A DNA stretch of 42,787 nucleotides, from the NCBI RefSeq assembly GCF_000620065.1, contig NZ_KK211061.1, positions 1 to 42,787 on the forward strand, written 5' to 3'. The stretch's first letter is position 1, and each line of letters opens with the position of its first letter. The DNA is from Meiothermus cerbereus DSM 11376. GTDB lineage: Bacteria > Deinococcota > Deinococci > Deinococcales > Thermaceae. Shown here one piece after another: positions 9,111 through 18,218 of this stretch. Under the pieces are notes generated by a model that ran no database searches, was not told the DNA's origin, and saw nothing but the letters and a program-made list of their open reading frames with translations. The translations under genes and the position numbers were made by a program.

Positions 9111-9152
9111 AAGGCCTGCCCTGGATGCAGGAACCATGAACAGAGGCCTTAT
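9109..9152 (-). terminator. Hairpin 3' of the GGDEF gene
   Basis: Perfect 9-bp arms ATAAGGCCT (9109-9117) and AGGCCTTAT (9144-9152), with a small inner CCTGC/GCAGG stem, lie about 65 bases after the stop of the minus-strand GGDEF gene. No U-tract follows, so termination is only a guess. Confidence 0.3.
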
Positions 9153-9215
9153 CGTGCCCTTCACGGACGCTGCCACCCATCCGAGAGGCAAATGTGCTGT
9201 GCAGGACGAATCAAT

Positions 9216-11075
9216 CTAGCTTTGCGGGCAGACCCGATTCCGACCGGCTCGCTTGGCTGCGTAGAGCTGCTCGTCGGCGGCGGCCAGGAGTTTTTCGTGG
9301 TTGGGGAGGGTGGGGTCGCTGCTTACGCCAATGCTCACCGTGACCTTCAGGCTGGGATGCAGGTCAGACCAGTTGTGGTTCTCGACGCGCTGCCGAACCC
9401 GCTCGCAGGCGATCAGGGCGCCCGCCAGGTCGGTTTGGGAGAAAACCAGGGCAAATTCCTCGCCGCCGTAGCGCGCGGCAAAATCTACCCCACGGCAGCC
9501 GGACTCGAGAATTTGTGCGACAATTCGCAGCACATCGTCGCCAACCTGGTGGGAGAAGGTGTCGTTGATTTGCTTGAAGTTGTCGATATCGACCAGGGCC
9601 ACGCTCAAGGGGAAATTGTAGCGCCTGGAGGCGGCAAACTCGCGCTCGAGGTTTTCCTCCAGATAGCGGCGGTTGTGCAGCCGGGTGAGGGGATCCTGGC
9701 GGGCCAGGCGCTCCAGCTCGGCGGACTGCTGGCGCAGTTTGTCCAGCAGGCGCGACTTTTCGGCATTGGCCTCCTTCAGGTTTTCGATGGCGCGGGCCAG
9801 CTCGCGGTTGGCGCGGGCCAGCTCGGTGTTGCGTAGGCGTTCGATTTCCGCTTCCTGGCGTGCTTTTTCTACCTGAAACCCTGCCAGCAGGGCCGCGGTC
9901 TTTTGGGCCTGCTGCTCTTTGTACAGTTTGCGCTCAATTTCGAGAACCTGCCGCAGGTGGTACAGTGCCAGGGCGGGTTTTTGTTCTGCCTCAAAAACAG
10001 CAGCCAGGGCCTGATGGAACTCCAGCAGAGGTTTTTGTGGCCCCAGCTCCTCGGCCAGCCTCAGGCCCTGTTGCAGGGTTTGAATGGCGCTATCGGTCTG
10101 CCCCATACGGCCCAACAACGAGCCCACTTGTAGCAGTGCGCTTAGCTCACCCAGCCGGTTGCCCAGCTCCTGGTAGAGAGCTTTGCAGACCTGGAACAAT
10201 TCCAGTGCTCTATCCAGGTTGCCCAGCGCTGTATGGGAGAGGCCCAGATTTTCCAAACAGGTGGCCCGTACCTGGGGGCTGCCCAGCTGCTCGGCAATCT
10301 CCAGGGCTTGCTGGTGGTAGTCCAGGGCCTCCTGGATACGGCCCAAGCGCTGAAACACCACACCCAGGTTGGAAAGCACGTTGGCCTGGCCCTGACGGTC
10401 GCCCAGCATCTTCTTGATGGCTAGGCTTTCACGGTAGAGCTGAACTGCCCCGGAAAGGTCGCCTACCTCGAGGTAGACCAGACCCAGGTTGTTCAGGGTT
10501 CCGGCTTCGCTGAGGCGGTCGTCCAGCTCGCGTTTGAGGGCCAGGCTGCGCAGGAAGTACTTGGTGGCTTCCTGGTGGTTGCCCAGGGTGTACTGAACGA
10601 TGCCAACGCCATTCAGGGCATTGGCCTCCAGGGCTTTTTGCTGGTGTTTTCGGCTCTGCTCGAGGGCTTCTAGGTAGTACTCGAGGGCCCGGGGAAAGCT
10701 GCCCTGAAAGTAGTGGAGGTTGCCCAGTGCGTTAAGGGTGTCTATTTCGCCTTTAAGCTGGCCTGCTCTGCGCAAAACCGCCAGGGCTTCCTCCAGGCAG
10801 CCCTGGGCTGCGGGCAGATTGCCCTGGCGAAAATGGAAATCGCCCAGGTTTTTGAGGGCCAGACCCCGTCCTGCCGGGCTGGTCTGGTCTTCTGATAAAA
10901 CCAGCATCTCCTCCACAAGCTGTCCGGCCCGCCGCAGGTCGTTATAGCGCAAGAACTGGTATAGCTCATCGAGCAAGTGCAGTTTCTCCGATGGCGGTTG
11001 GGGCTGGCTTAGCTGGGCCTCGAGGGTCTGGAGGGTATGGTTCATAGCCTGAAAGTCTTGCCCTTTGCCATACAT
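9216..11075 (-). CDS. TPR-repeat diguanylate cyclase (GGDEF)
   Basis: The 619-residue protein has about ten N-terminal tetratricopeptide repeats (for example NALGNLHYFQGSFPRALEYY, NLGLVYLEVGDLSGAVQLY), a coiled coil (about residues 400-455), and a C-terminal GGDEF domain. The active-site loop reads GGEEF near residue 535 and the inhibitory I-site RxxD (RGVD) lies five residues upstream, so a feedback-regulated, active cyclase making c-di-GMP is expected. There is no signal peptide or membrane helix, so it is probably a cytoplasmic sensor working through the TPR array. An alternative start is the Met at 11045 (MNHTLQTLEAQ); neither start has a good Shine-Dalgarno. Divergent from the next gene. 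Confidence 0.92.
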   Translation of the reverse strand: MYGKGQDFQAMNHTLQTLEAQLSQPQPPSEKLHLLDELYQFLRYNDLRRAGQLVEEMLVLSEDQTSPAGRGLALKNLGDFHFRQGNLPAAQGCLEEALAVLRRAGQLKGEIDTLNALGNLHYFQGSFPRALEYYLEALEQSRKHQQKALEANALNGVGIVQYTLGNHQEATKYFLRSLALKRELDDRLSEAGTLNNLGLVYLEVGDLSGAVQLYRESLAIKKMLGDRQGQANVLSNLGVVFQRLGRIQEALDYHQQALEIAEQLGSPQVRATCLENLGLSHTALGNLDRALELFQVCKALYQELGNRLGELSALLQVGSLLGRMGQTDSAIQTLQQGLRLAEELGPQKPLLEFHQALAAVFEAEQKPALALYHLRQVLEIERKLYKEQQAQKTAALLAGFQVEKARQEAEIERLRNTELARANRELARAIENLKEANAEKSRLLDKLRQQSAELERLARQDPLTRLHNRRYLEENLEREFAASRRYNFPLSVALVDIDNFKQINDTFSHQVGDDVLRIVAQILESGCRGVDFAARYGGEEFALVFSQTDLAGALIACERVRQRVENHNWSDLHPSLKVTVSIGVSSDPTLPNHEKLLAAADEQLYAAKRAGRNRVCPQS

Positions 11076-11228
11076 ATTACGGGTTCCGGCTGCTTTTTGC
11101 TAAGCCTTGTTCCAGCGCCCTGGTCCAGTGGTGCGGGCATCTTGCCACAGAACACCCTGCTTGTTTTGTGGTGTAAAATTGAACCAGAAAGCGCAGTTTT
11201 TTGGCCTGTAATATGCCATCCTGCCTGC

Positions 11229-11864
11229 ATGGCGAGATGGCTCATGCTGGTTCTTTTTGGGTTTTTGTTGTTTTTGGGACTGGCGGGCTGGGCGGCCTAT
11301 GCTTTTCTGATTCGTCCGGCCCAAACCCTGGTCAGCGATTTTCGGCAGATCATCGCACTGGATAAAAGCGTTGAGCGACAGGCTGCATACACACCCCCTG
11401 CCGATGCGCGGCTAAGCCCCGAGCAGCTGCAGCGCTTCCTGCGGGTGCAGCGCGATGTGAAGCAGCAACTTGGGGAGCGCTACCGGCGGCTAGAGGCCCG
11501 GCTTAACCAGTTGGCCAACCAGAAGGCAGGACAGCCAACGCTGGACTACCGCACCGCCCTGGACTTATTCCGCGAAGGGGGCTCGCTGGTGCTCGAGGCT
11601 AAAAAGATTCAGGTTCAGGCGCTCAACCAGCACATTTTTTCGCTCGAGGAGTACGCCTGGGTGCGGGCCCAGGTGTATGCAGCCCTGGGTTACGGCATAC
11701 CGAGCCTGAACCCCCAGGAAATCCTGCGCCAGATTGCGGCCAGGGACTTTAATCCCAAAGTCGAGCTCTCCAAACCCGAAGCCCCGGCGGCCAATGTGCG
11801 GCTGGTGGAGCCTTACCGCGACGAGCTGGTGAGCTATTATCCGTTCACCTGGTTCGGGTTGTAG
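11229..11864 (+). CDS. Membrane-anchored protein of unknown function
   Basis: I do not recognise this 211-residue protein. It opens with MARWLMLVLFGF and one hydrophobic segment (residues 4-27), which fits a signal anchor, followed by a helical, charged region with coiled-coil character (LGERYRRLEARLNQLANQKAG). It ends in a Pro-containing stretch and YYPFTWFGL. The ATG at 11229 was chosen because the membrane segment then sits at the N-terminus; the frame is open upstream to 11037 without a sensible protein. It lies between a diverging GGDEF gene and the BTAD regulator, with 99 bases before the latter. Any link to either is unproven. Confidence 0.75.
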   Translation: MARWLMLVLFGFLLFLGLAGWAAYAFLIRPAQTLVSDFRQIIALDKSVERQAAYTPPADARLSPEQLQRFLRVQRDVKQQLGERYRRLEARLNQLANQKAGQPTLDYRTALDLFREGGSLVLEAKKIQVQALNQHIFSLEEYAWVRAQVYAALGYGIPSLNPQEILRQIAARDFNPKVELSKPEAPAANVRLVEPYRDELVSYYPFTWFGL

Positions 11865-11951
11865 CCTGGGCAGTACCTGCAAAACCTGAAAAGCCACAGC
11901 CCTGGTGGCATTTGGTGTGCTGAACAAACAATGAATTTTACCGTACTTTTT

Positions 11952-11957
11952 TATAAT
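11952..11957 (+). promoter_or_regulatory. -10 box of leaderless BTAD-regulator promoter
   Basis: A consensus TATAAT lies six bases before the ATG at 11964, preceded by an AT-rich stretch in otherwise GC-rich DNA. No ribosome-binding site precedes the start, so a leaderless mRNA is likely. No clear -35 box is visible. Confidence 0.65.
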
Positions 11958-11963
11958 GGATAG

Positions 11964-14900
11964 ATGCAGCAACCCAGGCGCCTGGAAAAGGCCAAGGCAG
12001 GTGGGGCCAACCTGCTGACGGGCTACCTTGTTCTGTTGGGCGTTCCCGAGTTGCAGCTTCAGCAGCGCCTACTGCGCCCCCTCGAGCGCAAGAGCGCGGG
12101 TTTGCTGGCTTACCTGACCTTAGAAGGCCCCACCAGCCGCTCCAGGCTGGCGGGCCTGCTATGGCCGGATTCCTCCGAATCCACCGCCCGTAACAACCTG
12201 GCCCAGGCCCTTAGGCGGCTCAAGCAGGCCGCCGGGGCGGAGGTGGTGTGGGGCGGCGATGTGCTCGAGCTGCAAGGCTTGCAGGTAGATGTGGCCGAGT
12301 TTCAGGTGGCCCACTTTGCGGGCCGCCATCCGGAGGTGGTGGCTTACCAGGCGCAGCTTCTGGAGGGGCTCGACTACGACGACTGCCCTGAGTTCGAAGA
12401 CTGGCTCTTGCTGCAGCGGGAAAAGTTGGCCGAGATGTGGCGGGCTTCCCTCTGGGCCCTGGCCCATGACCTCGAGCAGGCCGGGCAGTACCGCGAGGCG
12501 CTGGTCTACGCCGAAGCCCTGCTCGAATCGGACGCGCTCTCGGAGGCGGCCTACCGCCAGGTGATGCGGCTTTTGTATCTGCTGGGCGACCGAAGCGCGG
12601 CATTGGCCGTTTTTGAGCGCTGCAAGGCCATTCTTTTGCGGGAGATGGGGGTAGCACCCCTGCCCCAGACCCAGGAGCTGCGCCACCAGATTGAGCGGGG
12701 GGAGCTGCTGGTCCCGGCCATCCCGGCGCAGCGCCCGGAAATCCCGCTGGCGGTGTTGCGCCCGCCCCGGCTTCTGGGGCGCGAGGCCGAGTGGGCCCGC
12801 ATGGAAGCCGTCTGGGAAGAGGGGCAGGCCCTGCTGATTGCGGGCGCACCGGGCGTGGGCAAAAGCCGGTTGTTACAGGACTTTCTGTATAGCCGGGGCC
12901 CGGCGCTGCTGTTTGAAGCCCGCCCGGGCGACCAGGACATTCCTTACGCTACCTTTAGCCGCTTCTGCCGAAAGATTCTGGAGCAATTTCCCGGGCTTCT
13001 ACTGCCGGACTGGGTTCGGCAGGAGCTGGCCCGCCTGCTGCCCGAGCTGGGGCCGGCCCAGCCCCCCATCCAATCCAGGGCCGAGAAGCTGCGCTTCTTT
13101 CAGGCCAGCGCCGAGCTGGTGCGCCTGGCGGTGGCAGAGGGGCTGGCGCGGCTGGCCGTGGACGATTTGCAGTTTGCCGATATGGCTAGCCTCGAGCTCC
13201 TGCACTTTGTGCTGAGCCCCTACTGGGGACAGCCGGGCGCGCTCGCCACCGCGCTGGCCTTTCGCGCCGGTGAGCTGCCGGAATGGGTACAGGCGCTCTT
13301 GGAGCAGGCCATCCAGGGCGGGCAGGCCGTGCAGATCAGCCTGCAACCCCTGGACGCGCTGGCCGTGCAAGGGCTGCTGGCGAGCCTCGAGCTGCCCAGC
13401 CTACAAGACGACGTGCTGGGCTGGGCTGCGGCCCTCGTCCGCCACACCGGGGGCAACCCCTTTTTCCTGCTCGAGACCCTTCGGAGCCTGTGGGTGTCGG
13501 GGGGCCTGGGCCAGCCCAGACCGGGCCACCTGCCGATCTCGAGCAAAATCACCACCCTGATCCAGGCCCGCCTCGAGCGCCTTTCCCCCGAGGCCCTGCG
13601 GCTGGTTCGCACGGCAGCGGTGGCCGGGCCCGACTTTTCCCCAGAGCTGGCCGCGGCGGCGCTACAGACCACGCCGCTGGCGCTTTTGCCGCCCTGGGCC
13701 GAACTCGAGGCGGCCCAACTGTTGCGCGGCAATGCCTTTGTCCACGACCTGCTCTACGAGGCCACCCTGAGCGGTGTTCCGGCCAGCATCAAAACCTATC
13801 TACATCAACAAATCGCACTGTATCTGGAAAGCAAGCAGGCTGATCCAGCCCGCATCGCAAGCCACTGGCTCGAGGGCGAGCCTGGTCGGGCTATTCCTTT
13901 TCTCACCCAAGCGGCCAAGCAGGCTGAGAATTCTTATCAACTGCTCGAGGCGGCCCACTTTTACCAGCGGGCGATTGAAATCGCCGAGCGCCAGGGCGAC
14001 GAGACCCAGAACTTCGACTTGCTGGAGGCCCTTAGTGGGGTCATGGGCCGCTACGACACCGGCTCGCAGCACAAGGCCCTGATCCAGCGGATGCTGGGCC
14101 TGGCCCGTACCCCACACGAGCAGGCCCGGGCCTGGCTGTGCGAGGCCATTCGACTGGGAGAGCACGGCTTTGGCGCCGATGCCGAGCAGGCCGCGCGCAA
14201 GGGTTTGGATCATATCCAGGGCATAGACCAACCCGAGTTGCGCATCCGGCTTCTGGATGCCCTGGCCCAGTCGCTTTTTGTGCAGCACAAAACCACCGAT
14301 TTGATCGCTATTTTGCAACAACTTCGAGATATTCATCGGGCGCGGGGCGACGAGCTGCAGGCAGCCATCTGCACTTCGCGCCTGGGTATTGCCTTCGACC
14401 AGCTCGAGCGCCACCGCGAGGCCCTGGCCTACTACCAGGAGGCCGAACCGGTTCTGGAGCGCTCCGAAAACCGCCTCATGCGGGTTGGTTTTCACCACAA
14501 CCGCGGGGTCTGCCTGGCGGCGCTGGGCCTGGCCGAAGCGGCCCTGGAGGCCCAGCTCCAGGCGGGGCGTCTACTGCAGGGCATGCAGGGGGTGGTAGGC
14601 CGCCTGGTGCACCACTGCAACAACCTGGCCCTGCGCTACCACGACCTCGAGCGCTACCGCGAAGCCCAGCAAGCCCTGCAGCAGGCCCTGCAGATCGTGC
14701 CGGAGGAGTGGGGCTGGACGCGGGCTTTTAGCGAGTACCAGATGGCCCGCCTGTACGGGGTGTGGGGTGAGTGGGCGCTGGCTTGGGACTGGCTGGGCCG
14801 CGCTTTGGGCGAACCCGAGCTGCCCCGGCGTGACGAGGCCACCTATCGGATTCTAGGGCTTTTGCTGGCGCACCGGCGCGGAGAAGAGACTGACCCCTGG

Positions 14901-15383
14901 ATAGAGAAGCTGAACGAGCTGTTTTCCGGTGAGCAAAGCCAGGCCTATGGACGCTTTCTTTTGGCTAAAGCCCGGGTGCTGCCTCCCAAGCAGGCCCTGA
15001 AGAGCTGCCAGGAGGCCCTAAAGCTGGCCCAGCAAAACGATTGGCCGGCCCTCCAGATCGCAGCCCATGCCCTGTATTCCCAGATTTTGTTGCAGGCAAA
15101 ACGCCACTCCGAAGCCCTAGTTCATTCACAGACGGCCATGCAATTGTTGGAACACTACTGGCCTGCGGGGTGCTCGAGGCTCGAGGTGCTGTGGACCCAC
15201 TACCGTGCCCAGGCAGCCCACCGCCAGAGCGACAAGGCCCTGCTTCGGCAGGTGCTCGACTACTTGTTGCAGATTGCCGAAAACCACGTGCCCCCCCAGC
15301 ACCGGCAGAGCTTTTTGCGCCAAAATCCCCTGTCTAAAGAGATCGTTCAAGCGGCCCAAGCTGCAGGAATTGCAACCACTTAG
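11964..15383 (+). CDS. SARP/AfsR-like regulator: winged helix, BTAD, ATPase, TPR
   Basis: The 1139-residue protein has the order of large SARP regulators. An OmpR-type winged-helix DNA-binding region (about residues 15-100, with LTLEGPTSRSRLAGLLWPD and RNNLAQALRRLK) is followed by a bacterial transcriptional activator domain (about 100-250: FEDWLLLQREKLAEMWRASL, YRQVMRLLYLLGDRSAALAV). Next comes a STAND/AAA-type ATPase with Walker A AGAPGVGKS near residue 293 and Walker B LAVDDLQFAD near 394. The C-terminal half is TPR repeats. Such proteins activate transcription after ligand or partner sensing by the TPR/ATPase part. The next three promoters carry SARP-type direct repeats, so it is probably their local activator. 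Very Leu/Ala-rich; no membrane segment. Confidence 0.92.
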   Translation: MQQPRRLEKAKAGGANLLTGYLVLLGVPELQLQQRLLRPLERKSAGLLAYLTLEGPTSRSRLAGLLWPDSSESTARNNLAQALRRLKQAAGAEVVWGGDVLELQGLQVDVAEFQVAHFAGRHPEVVAYQAQLLEGLDYDDCPEFEDWLLLQREKLAEMWRASLWALAHDLEQAGQYREALVYAEALLESDALSEAAYRQVMRLLYLLGDRSAALAVFERCKAILLREMGVAPLPQTQELRHQIERGELLVPAIPAQRPEIPLAVLRPPRLLGREAEWARMEAVWEEGQALLIAGAPGVGKSRLLQDFLYSRGPALLFEARPGDQDIPYATFSRFCRKILEQFPGLLLPDWVRQELARLLPELGPAQPPIQSRAEKLRFFQASAELVRLAVAEGLARLAVDDLQFADMASLELLHFVLSPYWGQPGALATALAFRAGELPEWVQALLEQAIQGGQAVQISLQPLDALAVQGLLASLELPSLQDDVLGWAAALVRHTGGNPFFLLETLRSLWVSGGLGQPRPGHLPISSKITTLIQARLERLSPEALRLVRTAAVAGPDFSPELAAAALQTTPLALLPPWAELEAAQLLRGNAFVHDLLYEATLSGVPASIKTYLHQQIALYLESKQADPARIASHWLEGEPGRAIPFLTQAAKQAENSYQLLEAAHFYQRAIEIAERQGDETQNFDLLEALSGVMGRYDTGSQHKALIQRMLGLARTPHEQARAWLCEAIRLGEHGFGADAEQAARKGLDHIQGIDQPELRIRLLDALAQSLFVQHKTTDLIAILQQLRDIHRARGDELQAAICTSRLGIAFDQLERHREALAYYQEAEPVLERSENRLMRVGFHHNRGVCLAALGLAEAALEAQLQAGRLLQGMQGVVGRLVHHCNNLALRYHDLERYREAQQALQQALQIVPEEWGWTRAFSEYQMARLYGVWGEWALAWDWLGRALGEPELPRRDEATYRILGLLLAHRRGEETDPWIEKLNELFSGEQSQAYGRFLLAKARVLPPKQALKSCQEALKLAQQNDWPALQIAAHALYSQILLQAKRHSEALVHSQTAMQLLEHYWPAGCSRLEVLWTHYRAQAAHRQSDKALLRQVLDYLLQIAENHVPPQHRQSFLRQNPLSKEIVQAAQAAGIATT

Positions 15384-15389
15384 CCCCTG

Positions 15390-15421
15390 TCATCCTCCAG
15401 TCATGCTAGTGTGCCTATGGT
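15390..15421 (+). promoter_or_regulatory. SARP-type operator and -10 box, upstream of the subtilase
   Basis: Heptamers TCATCCT (15390-15396) and TCATGCT (15401-15407) are direct repeats with an 11-bp period. Exactly 8 bp (AGTGTGCC) separate the second from a TANNNT -10 box, TATGGT (15416-15421). This matches the layout known for SARP activators, where the repeats replace the -35 element. The transcript would start near 15428, leaving a short leader with the AGGAGG ribosome site. Confidence 0.75.
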
Positions 15422-15451
15422 CTCAAAGAGCAAGCAGACAGGAGGAACACT

Positions 15452-17566
15452 ATGTATGCGAAGTGGCTATTGGCAGGAATGTTGCTGGTAACGCTGACGG
15501 CCTGTCCCGGCGAGGGGCCGGGCAACATTGGGGGCGCGGTTTCGCTGGGCTCGAGCATCACCGGGCAGCGGCTGGACTTTCAGGTGGGCCAACTGCGCCG
15601 CACTGGAGCGCCGCGCTTTGTGCCGGGCGAGGTGCTGGTGGAGTTTCGCGGTGGGGTTAGCCTGCAATCGCTGGGTAGCCTGCGGCTGGAAGTCCAGGGC
15701 CGCCTGGTGGAACTGCAGCAGGTACGCCCCTTGGGGCTTGCCCACACCGCACTCTACCGCGCCAGCCTGAGCGAAGCCGAGACCCCCGCCTTGCTCGAGG
15801 CCCTGCGCCGCCGCCCGGAAGTGGCCTCTGCCGACCTTAACTGGCTCGAGCAGCCTCTGGCCGTCCCCAACGACGAGTTCTACCACTTGCAGTGGCACTA
15901 CCCCGCCATCAACCTGCCCCAGGCCTGGGACCGTACCACCGGTAGCAACAGCGTGGTGGTAGCGGTGTTGGACACCGGGGTGCTTTACCGTGCGGGCAAC
16001 CCGTCTGTGTCCCACCCCGACATTGGAGACCGGCTGCTGCCGGGCTACGATATGGTCTCACCGATTGGCGGCCCCAACCCCTACGCCAACGCAGGCGACG
16101 GTGATGGGCGCGATTCCGATCCCTACGATGTAGGAGATCAACAAAGCACCAGTTACCACGGTACCCATGTGGCGGGCACCATTGGGGCGGCCACCGACAA
16201 CACCACTGGGGTAGCTGGTGTGAACTGGCAGGCCCGCCTCCTGCACGTGCGGGTAATTGGCCTGCTGGGGGCCACTATCGCCGATCAGATAGACGCCATT
16301 CTGTGGGCTGCGGGCCAGCCGGTAACAGGCGCGCCCATCAACCCCAACCCGGCTAAAGTTATCAACATGAGCCTGGGGGGCAAGGGCCCCTGCACCACCG
16401 CCCGGCAAAACGCCATCAACCAGGTCACCGCCAATGGTGTGGTGGTGGTGGTAGCTGCGGGCAACGAAAACGACAACGCCTCGCTCTATAGCCCGGCCAA
16501 CTGCGCCAATGTTATTACGGTCGGGGCCACCGACTTTGCGGGCGCCCGGGCTCCCTACTCCAACTACGGCCCCCGCATCGATGTGATGGCCCCTGGGGGC
16601 GATGTGAGCAAAGATCTCAACAACGATGGCTATGCCGACGGTGTGCTGAGTCTGAGCCGCAACGATAGCAATGGTCAGTTTAACTACGCGTTCGAGAACG
16701 GCACCTCGATGGCGGCCCCCCACGTGGCGGGGGTGGTGGCCCTGATGAAGGCCCTTAACCCAAACCTGGGCACCGCAGAGGTTCTGCAAATCCTAAAAAC
16801 CACCGCCCGGCCCCTGGACGCTACCCAGTGCTACCGCCCCAGCGGCAGCGACTGTGGGGCCGGTCTGATTGACGCCAACGCGGCCCTGGCCGCGGTACAG
16901 GGGGGCAGCACCGCGGGCTTCAGCCTCACTACCCCAAACACCAGCCTGAGCGCCCAGCCGGGCGGCAGCCTGAACGTGAACATCACCATCAGCCGCAGCG
17001 GGGGCTTTGCCGGGGCGGTGAGCCTGGGCCTTCCGGGCGCGCCTGCCGGGGTGAGCGGTAGCTTCAACCCGCCCAGCACTACCCTGAACAGCAGCACCCT
17101 CACCCTGAGCGTTGACGGTACAGTTCCCGACGGAACTTATAGCCTGACCGTGCAGGGCACTTCGGGCGGCACCACCGCCACCTTGCCCCTGAGCCTTAAG
17201 GTGGGCGCTGGAACCAGCGCCAGCATCAAAGACACCTTTGTGGTGGCCTGCTTTGTGGTCGCAAGCGGTTGTGATGAAAATAGATCCAAGGCGATTCAAC
17301 TGACCCAGAGCGGTATCTCGGCCCCCTATACCATCCCCGACCTGACACCAGGTGACTATGCGGTGCTGGGCTGGAAAGACGTCAACAATAACCGCGCGGT
17401 AGACCGTGGAGATTATCTGGGCGGGGTGGTGGATCGGAGCGGCGAACTGGTGGTGGTGCGTCCCGGTAACCTTCGGGCCGACTTTCAGCTCGAGGTACTG
17501 ACCAACGACCTGACGCGCCCGACGCCTGAGCAGCGCAGATGGCTTGAAAGCGCGGGCTCGAGGTAG
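15452..17566 (+). CDS. Subtilisin-like (S8) serine protease, lipoprotein
   Basis: The 704-residue exported protease starts with a lipoprotein signal ending in LTAC (Cys18). A fervidolysin-like propeptide (PRFVPGEVLVEFRGG, about 55-135) precedes the catalytic domain, with Asp174 in VAVLDTG, His236 in YHGTHVAGT, oxyanion Asn338 in AAGNEN and Ser419 in NGTSMAAPHVAG: a complete triad. After about residue 480 follow an Ig-like domain (FSLTTPNTSLSAQPGGS...PLSLKVG) and a C-terminal domain with VVACFVVASGCDENRSK and LTPGDYAVLGWKDVN. The last domain resembles the separate lipoprotein encoded next door. A strong AGGAGG site precedes the ATG, a SARP-type operator lies upstream, and an intrinsic terminator ends the unit. 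Confidence 0.95.
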   Translation: MYAKWLLAGMLLVTLTACPGEGPGNIGGAVSLGSSITGQRLDFQVGQLRRTGAPRFVPGEVLVEFRGGVSLQSLGSLRLEVQGRLVELQQVRPLGLAHTALYRASLSEAETPALLEALRRRPEVASADLNWLEQPLAVPNDEFYHLQWHYPAINLPQAWDRTTGSNSVVVAVLDTGVLYRAGNPSVSHPDIGDRLLPGYDMVSPIGGPNPYANAGDGDGRDSDPYDVGDQQSTSYHGTHVAGTIGAATDNTTGVAGVNWQARLLHVRVIGLLGATIADQIDAILWAAGQPVTGAPINPNPAKVINMSLGGKGPCTTARQNAINQVTANGVVVVVAAGNENDNASLYSPANCANVITVGATDFAGARAPYSNYGPRIDVMAPGGDVSKDLNNDGYADGVLSLSRNDSNGQFNYAFENGTSMAAPHVAGVVALMKALNPNLGTAEVLQILKTTARPLDATQCYRPSGSDCGAGLIDANAALAAVQGGSTAGFSLTTPNTSLSAQPGGSLNVNITISRSGGFAGAVSLGLPGAPAGVSGSFNPPSTTLNSSTLTLSVDGTVPDGTYSLTVQGTSGGTTATLPLSLKVGAGTSASIKDTFVVACFVVASGCDENRSKAIQLTQSGISAPYTIPDLTPGDYAVLGWKDVNNNRAVDRGDYLGGVVDRSGELVVVRPGNLRADFQLEVLTNDLTRPTPEQRRWLESAGSR

Positions 17567-17580
17567 CCCTAGCGCTTCGG

Positions 17581-17606
17581 ACAGGCCCCTTTCGGGGCCT
17601 GTTTTC
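17581..17606 (+). terminator. Intrinsic terminator after the subtilase
   Basis: Perfect 9-bp stem ACAGGCCCC / GGGGCCTGT with loop TTTC, followed by TTTTC, 14 bases after the stop codon. The same hairpin and flanking bases recur at 18188-18213. Confidence 0.92.
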
Positions 17607-17611
17607 TTCAG

Positions 17612-17643
17612 TCATGCTCCAGTCATGCTGCCTGAACTACCGT
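17612..17643 (+). promoter_or_regulatory. SARP-type operator and -10 box, upstream of the small lipoprotein
   Basis: TCATGCT occurs at 17612-17618 and 17623-17629 (11-bp period), followed by 8 bp (GCCTGAAC) and the TANNNT box TACCGT (17638-17643). It begins right after the terminator T-run, so the lipoprotein has its own promoter insulated from the protease gene. Transcription would start near 17650, just before the AGGAGG site. Confidence 0.78.
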
Positions 17644-17661
17644 TGGCTGGAGGAGGAGACC

Positions 17662-18042
17662 ATGCAAACGAAAATGACGCTCTTGGCTCTTGTGGCAGCA
17701 TTTGTTCTAGGTGCCTGCGGCGGTGGGGGAGGGGGTGGTGGTTTCTCGGGAAGCGTGACCGCGCCCTCGGGCGCTACCGTGCAGGGTACAGAGGTGGTGG
17801 CCTGCTTCTATATTGCTTCCACAGACGACTGCGATGAAGCCAAGAGCAAAACCACCACCATCAACACAGCAGGAAGAACAGGCAGCTTTAGCATCGAAGG
17901 GCTGGTAGCGGGCGACTATGTAATCCTTGCCGTGAACCAGGCGCAAGGGCTGATCGGCATCTATGTGGATAGCCAGGGCCAACCTGCTCTGGTCAAGCCT
18001 CCACGCAGTGGAATAAACATCCAGATGGTGGCGGCGCAGTAG
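17662..18042 (+). CDS. Small lipoprotein homologous to the protease C-terminal domain
   Basis: The 126-residue protein has a lipoprotein signal with lipobox LGAC (Cys19) and a Gly-rich tether. The rest (GTEVVACFYIASTDDCDEAKSK..., SIEGLVAGDYVILAV) aligns with the last 100 residues of the upstream subtilase (DTFVVACFVVASGCDENRSK..., TIPDLTPGDYAVLGW), including two Cys that could form a disulfide. The ATG at 17662 is preceded by AGGAGG; upstream in-frame codons to 17614 are non-coding. I do not know a named family. It may be a stand-alone binding partner or a substrate anchor for the same structure. It is flanked by a SARP-type operator and a terminator like those around the protease. Confidence 0.85.
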   Translation: MQTKMTLLALVAAFVLGACGGGGGGGGFSGSVTAPSGATVQGTEVVACFYIASTDDCDEAKSKTTTINTAGRTGSFSIEGLVAGDYVILAVNQAQGLIGIYVDSQGQPALVKPPRSGINIQMVAAQ

Positions 18043-18187
18043 TGCAAAAGTGGCCCCAGGAGTGGGGGCTCGAGCCCAATGGGATATACGGGATGGATAA
18101 CCAGCTTGCGCCTTCCATAAAGTGCTACTTCCAGCCCGCAACTGACCGGCTCGAGCGAGCCACCTGAAGAATCCGTGAGCAATTCAG

Positions 18188-18213
18188 ACAGGCCCCTTTC
18201 GGGGCCTGTTTTC
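18188..18213 (+). terminator. Intrinsic terminator, second copy of the 17581 hairpin
   Basis: Same 9-bp stem and loop as the terminator at 17581-17606, followed by TTTTC. It lies about 145 bases after the small lipoprotein stop; the interval holds a short GGCTCGAGCGAGCC inverted repeat and no gene. Confidence 0.9.
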
Positions 18214-18218
18214 TTCAG

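Noticed and set aside
18043-18187. Short frames between the small lipoprotein and its terminator
   Set aside because: No frame has a start with a ribosome site or a sensible translation; the interval looks like an untranslated 3' region.
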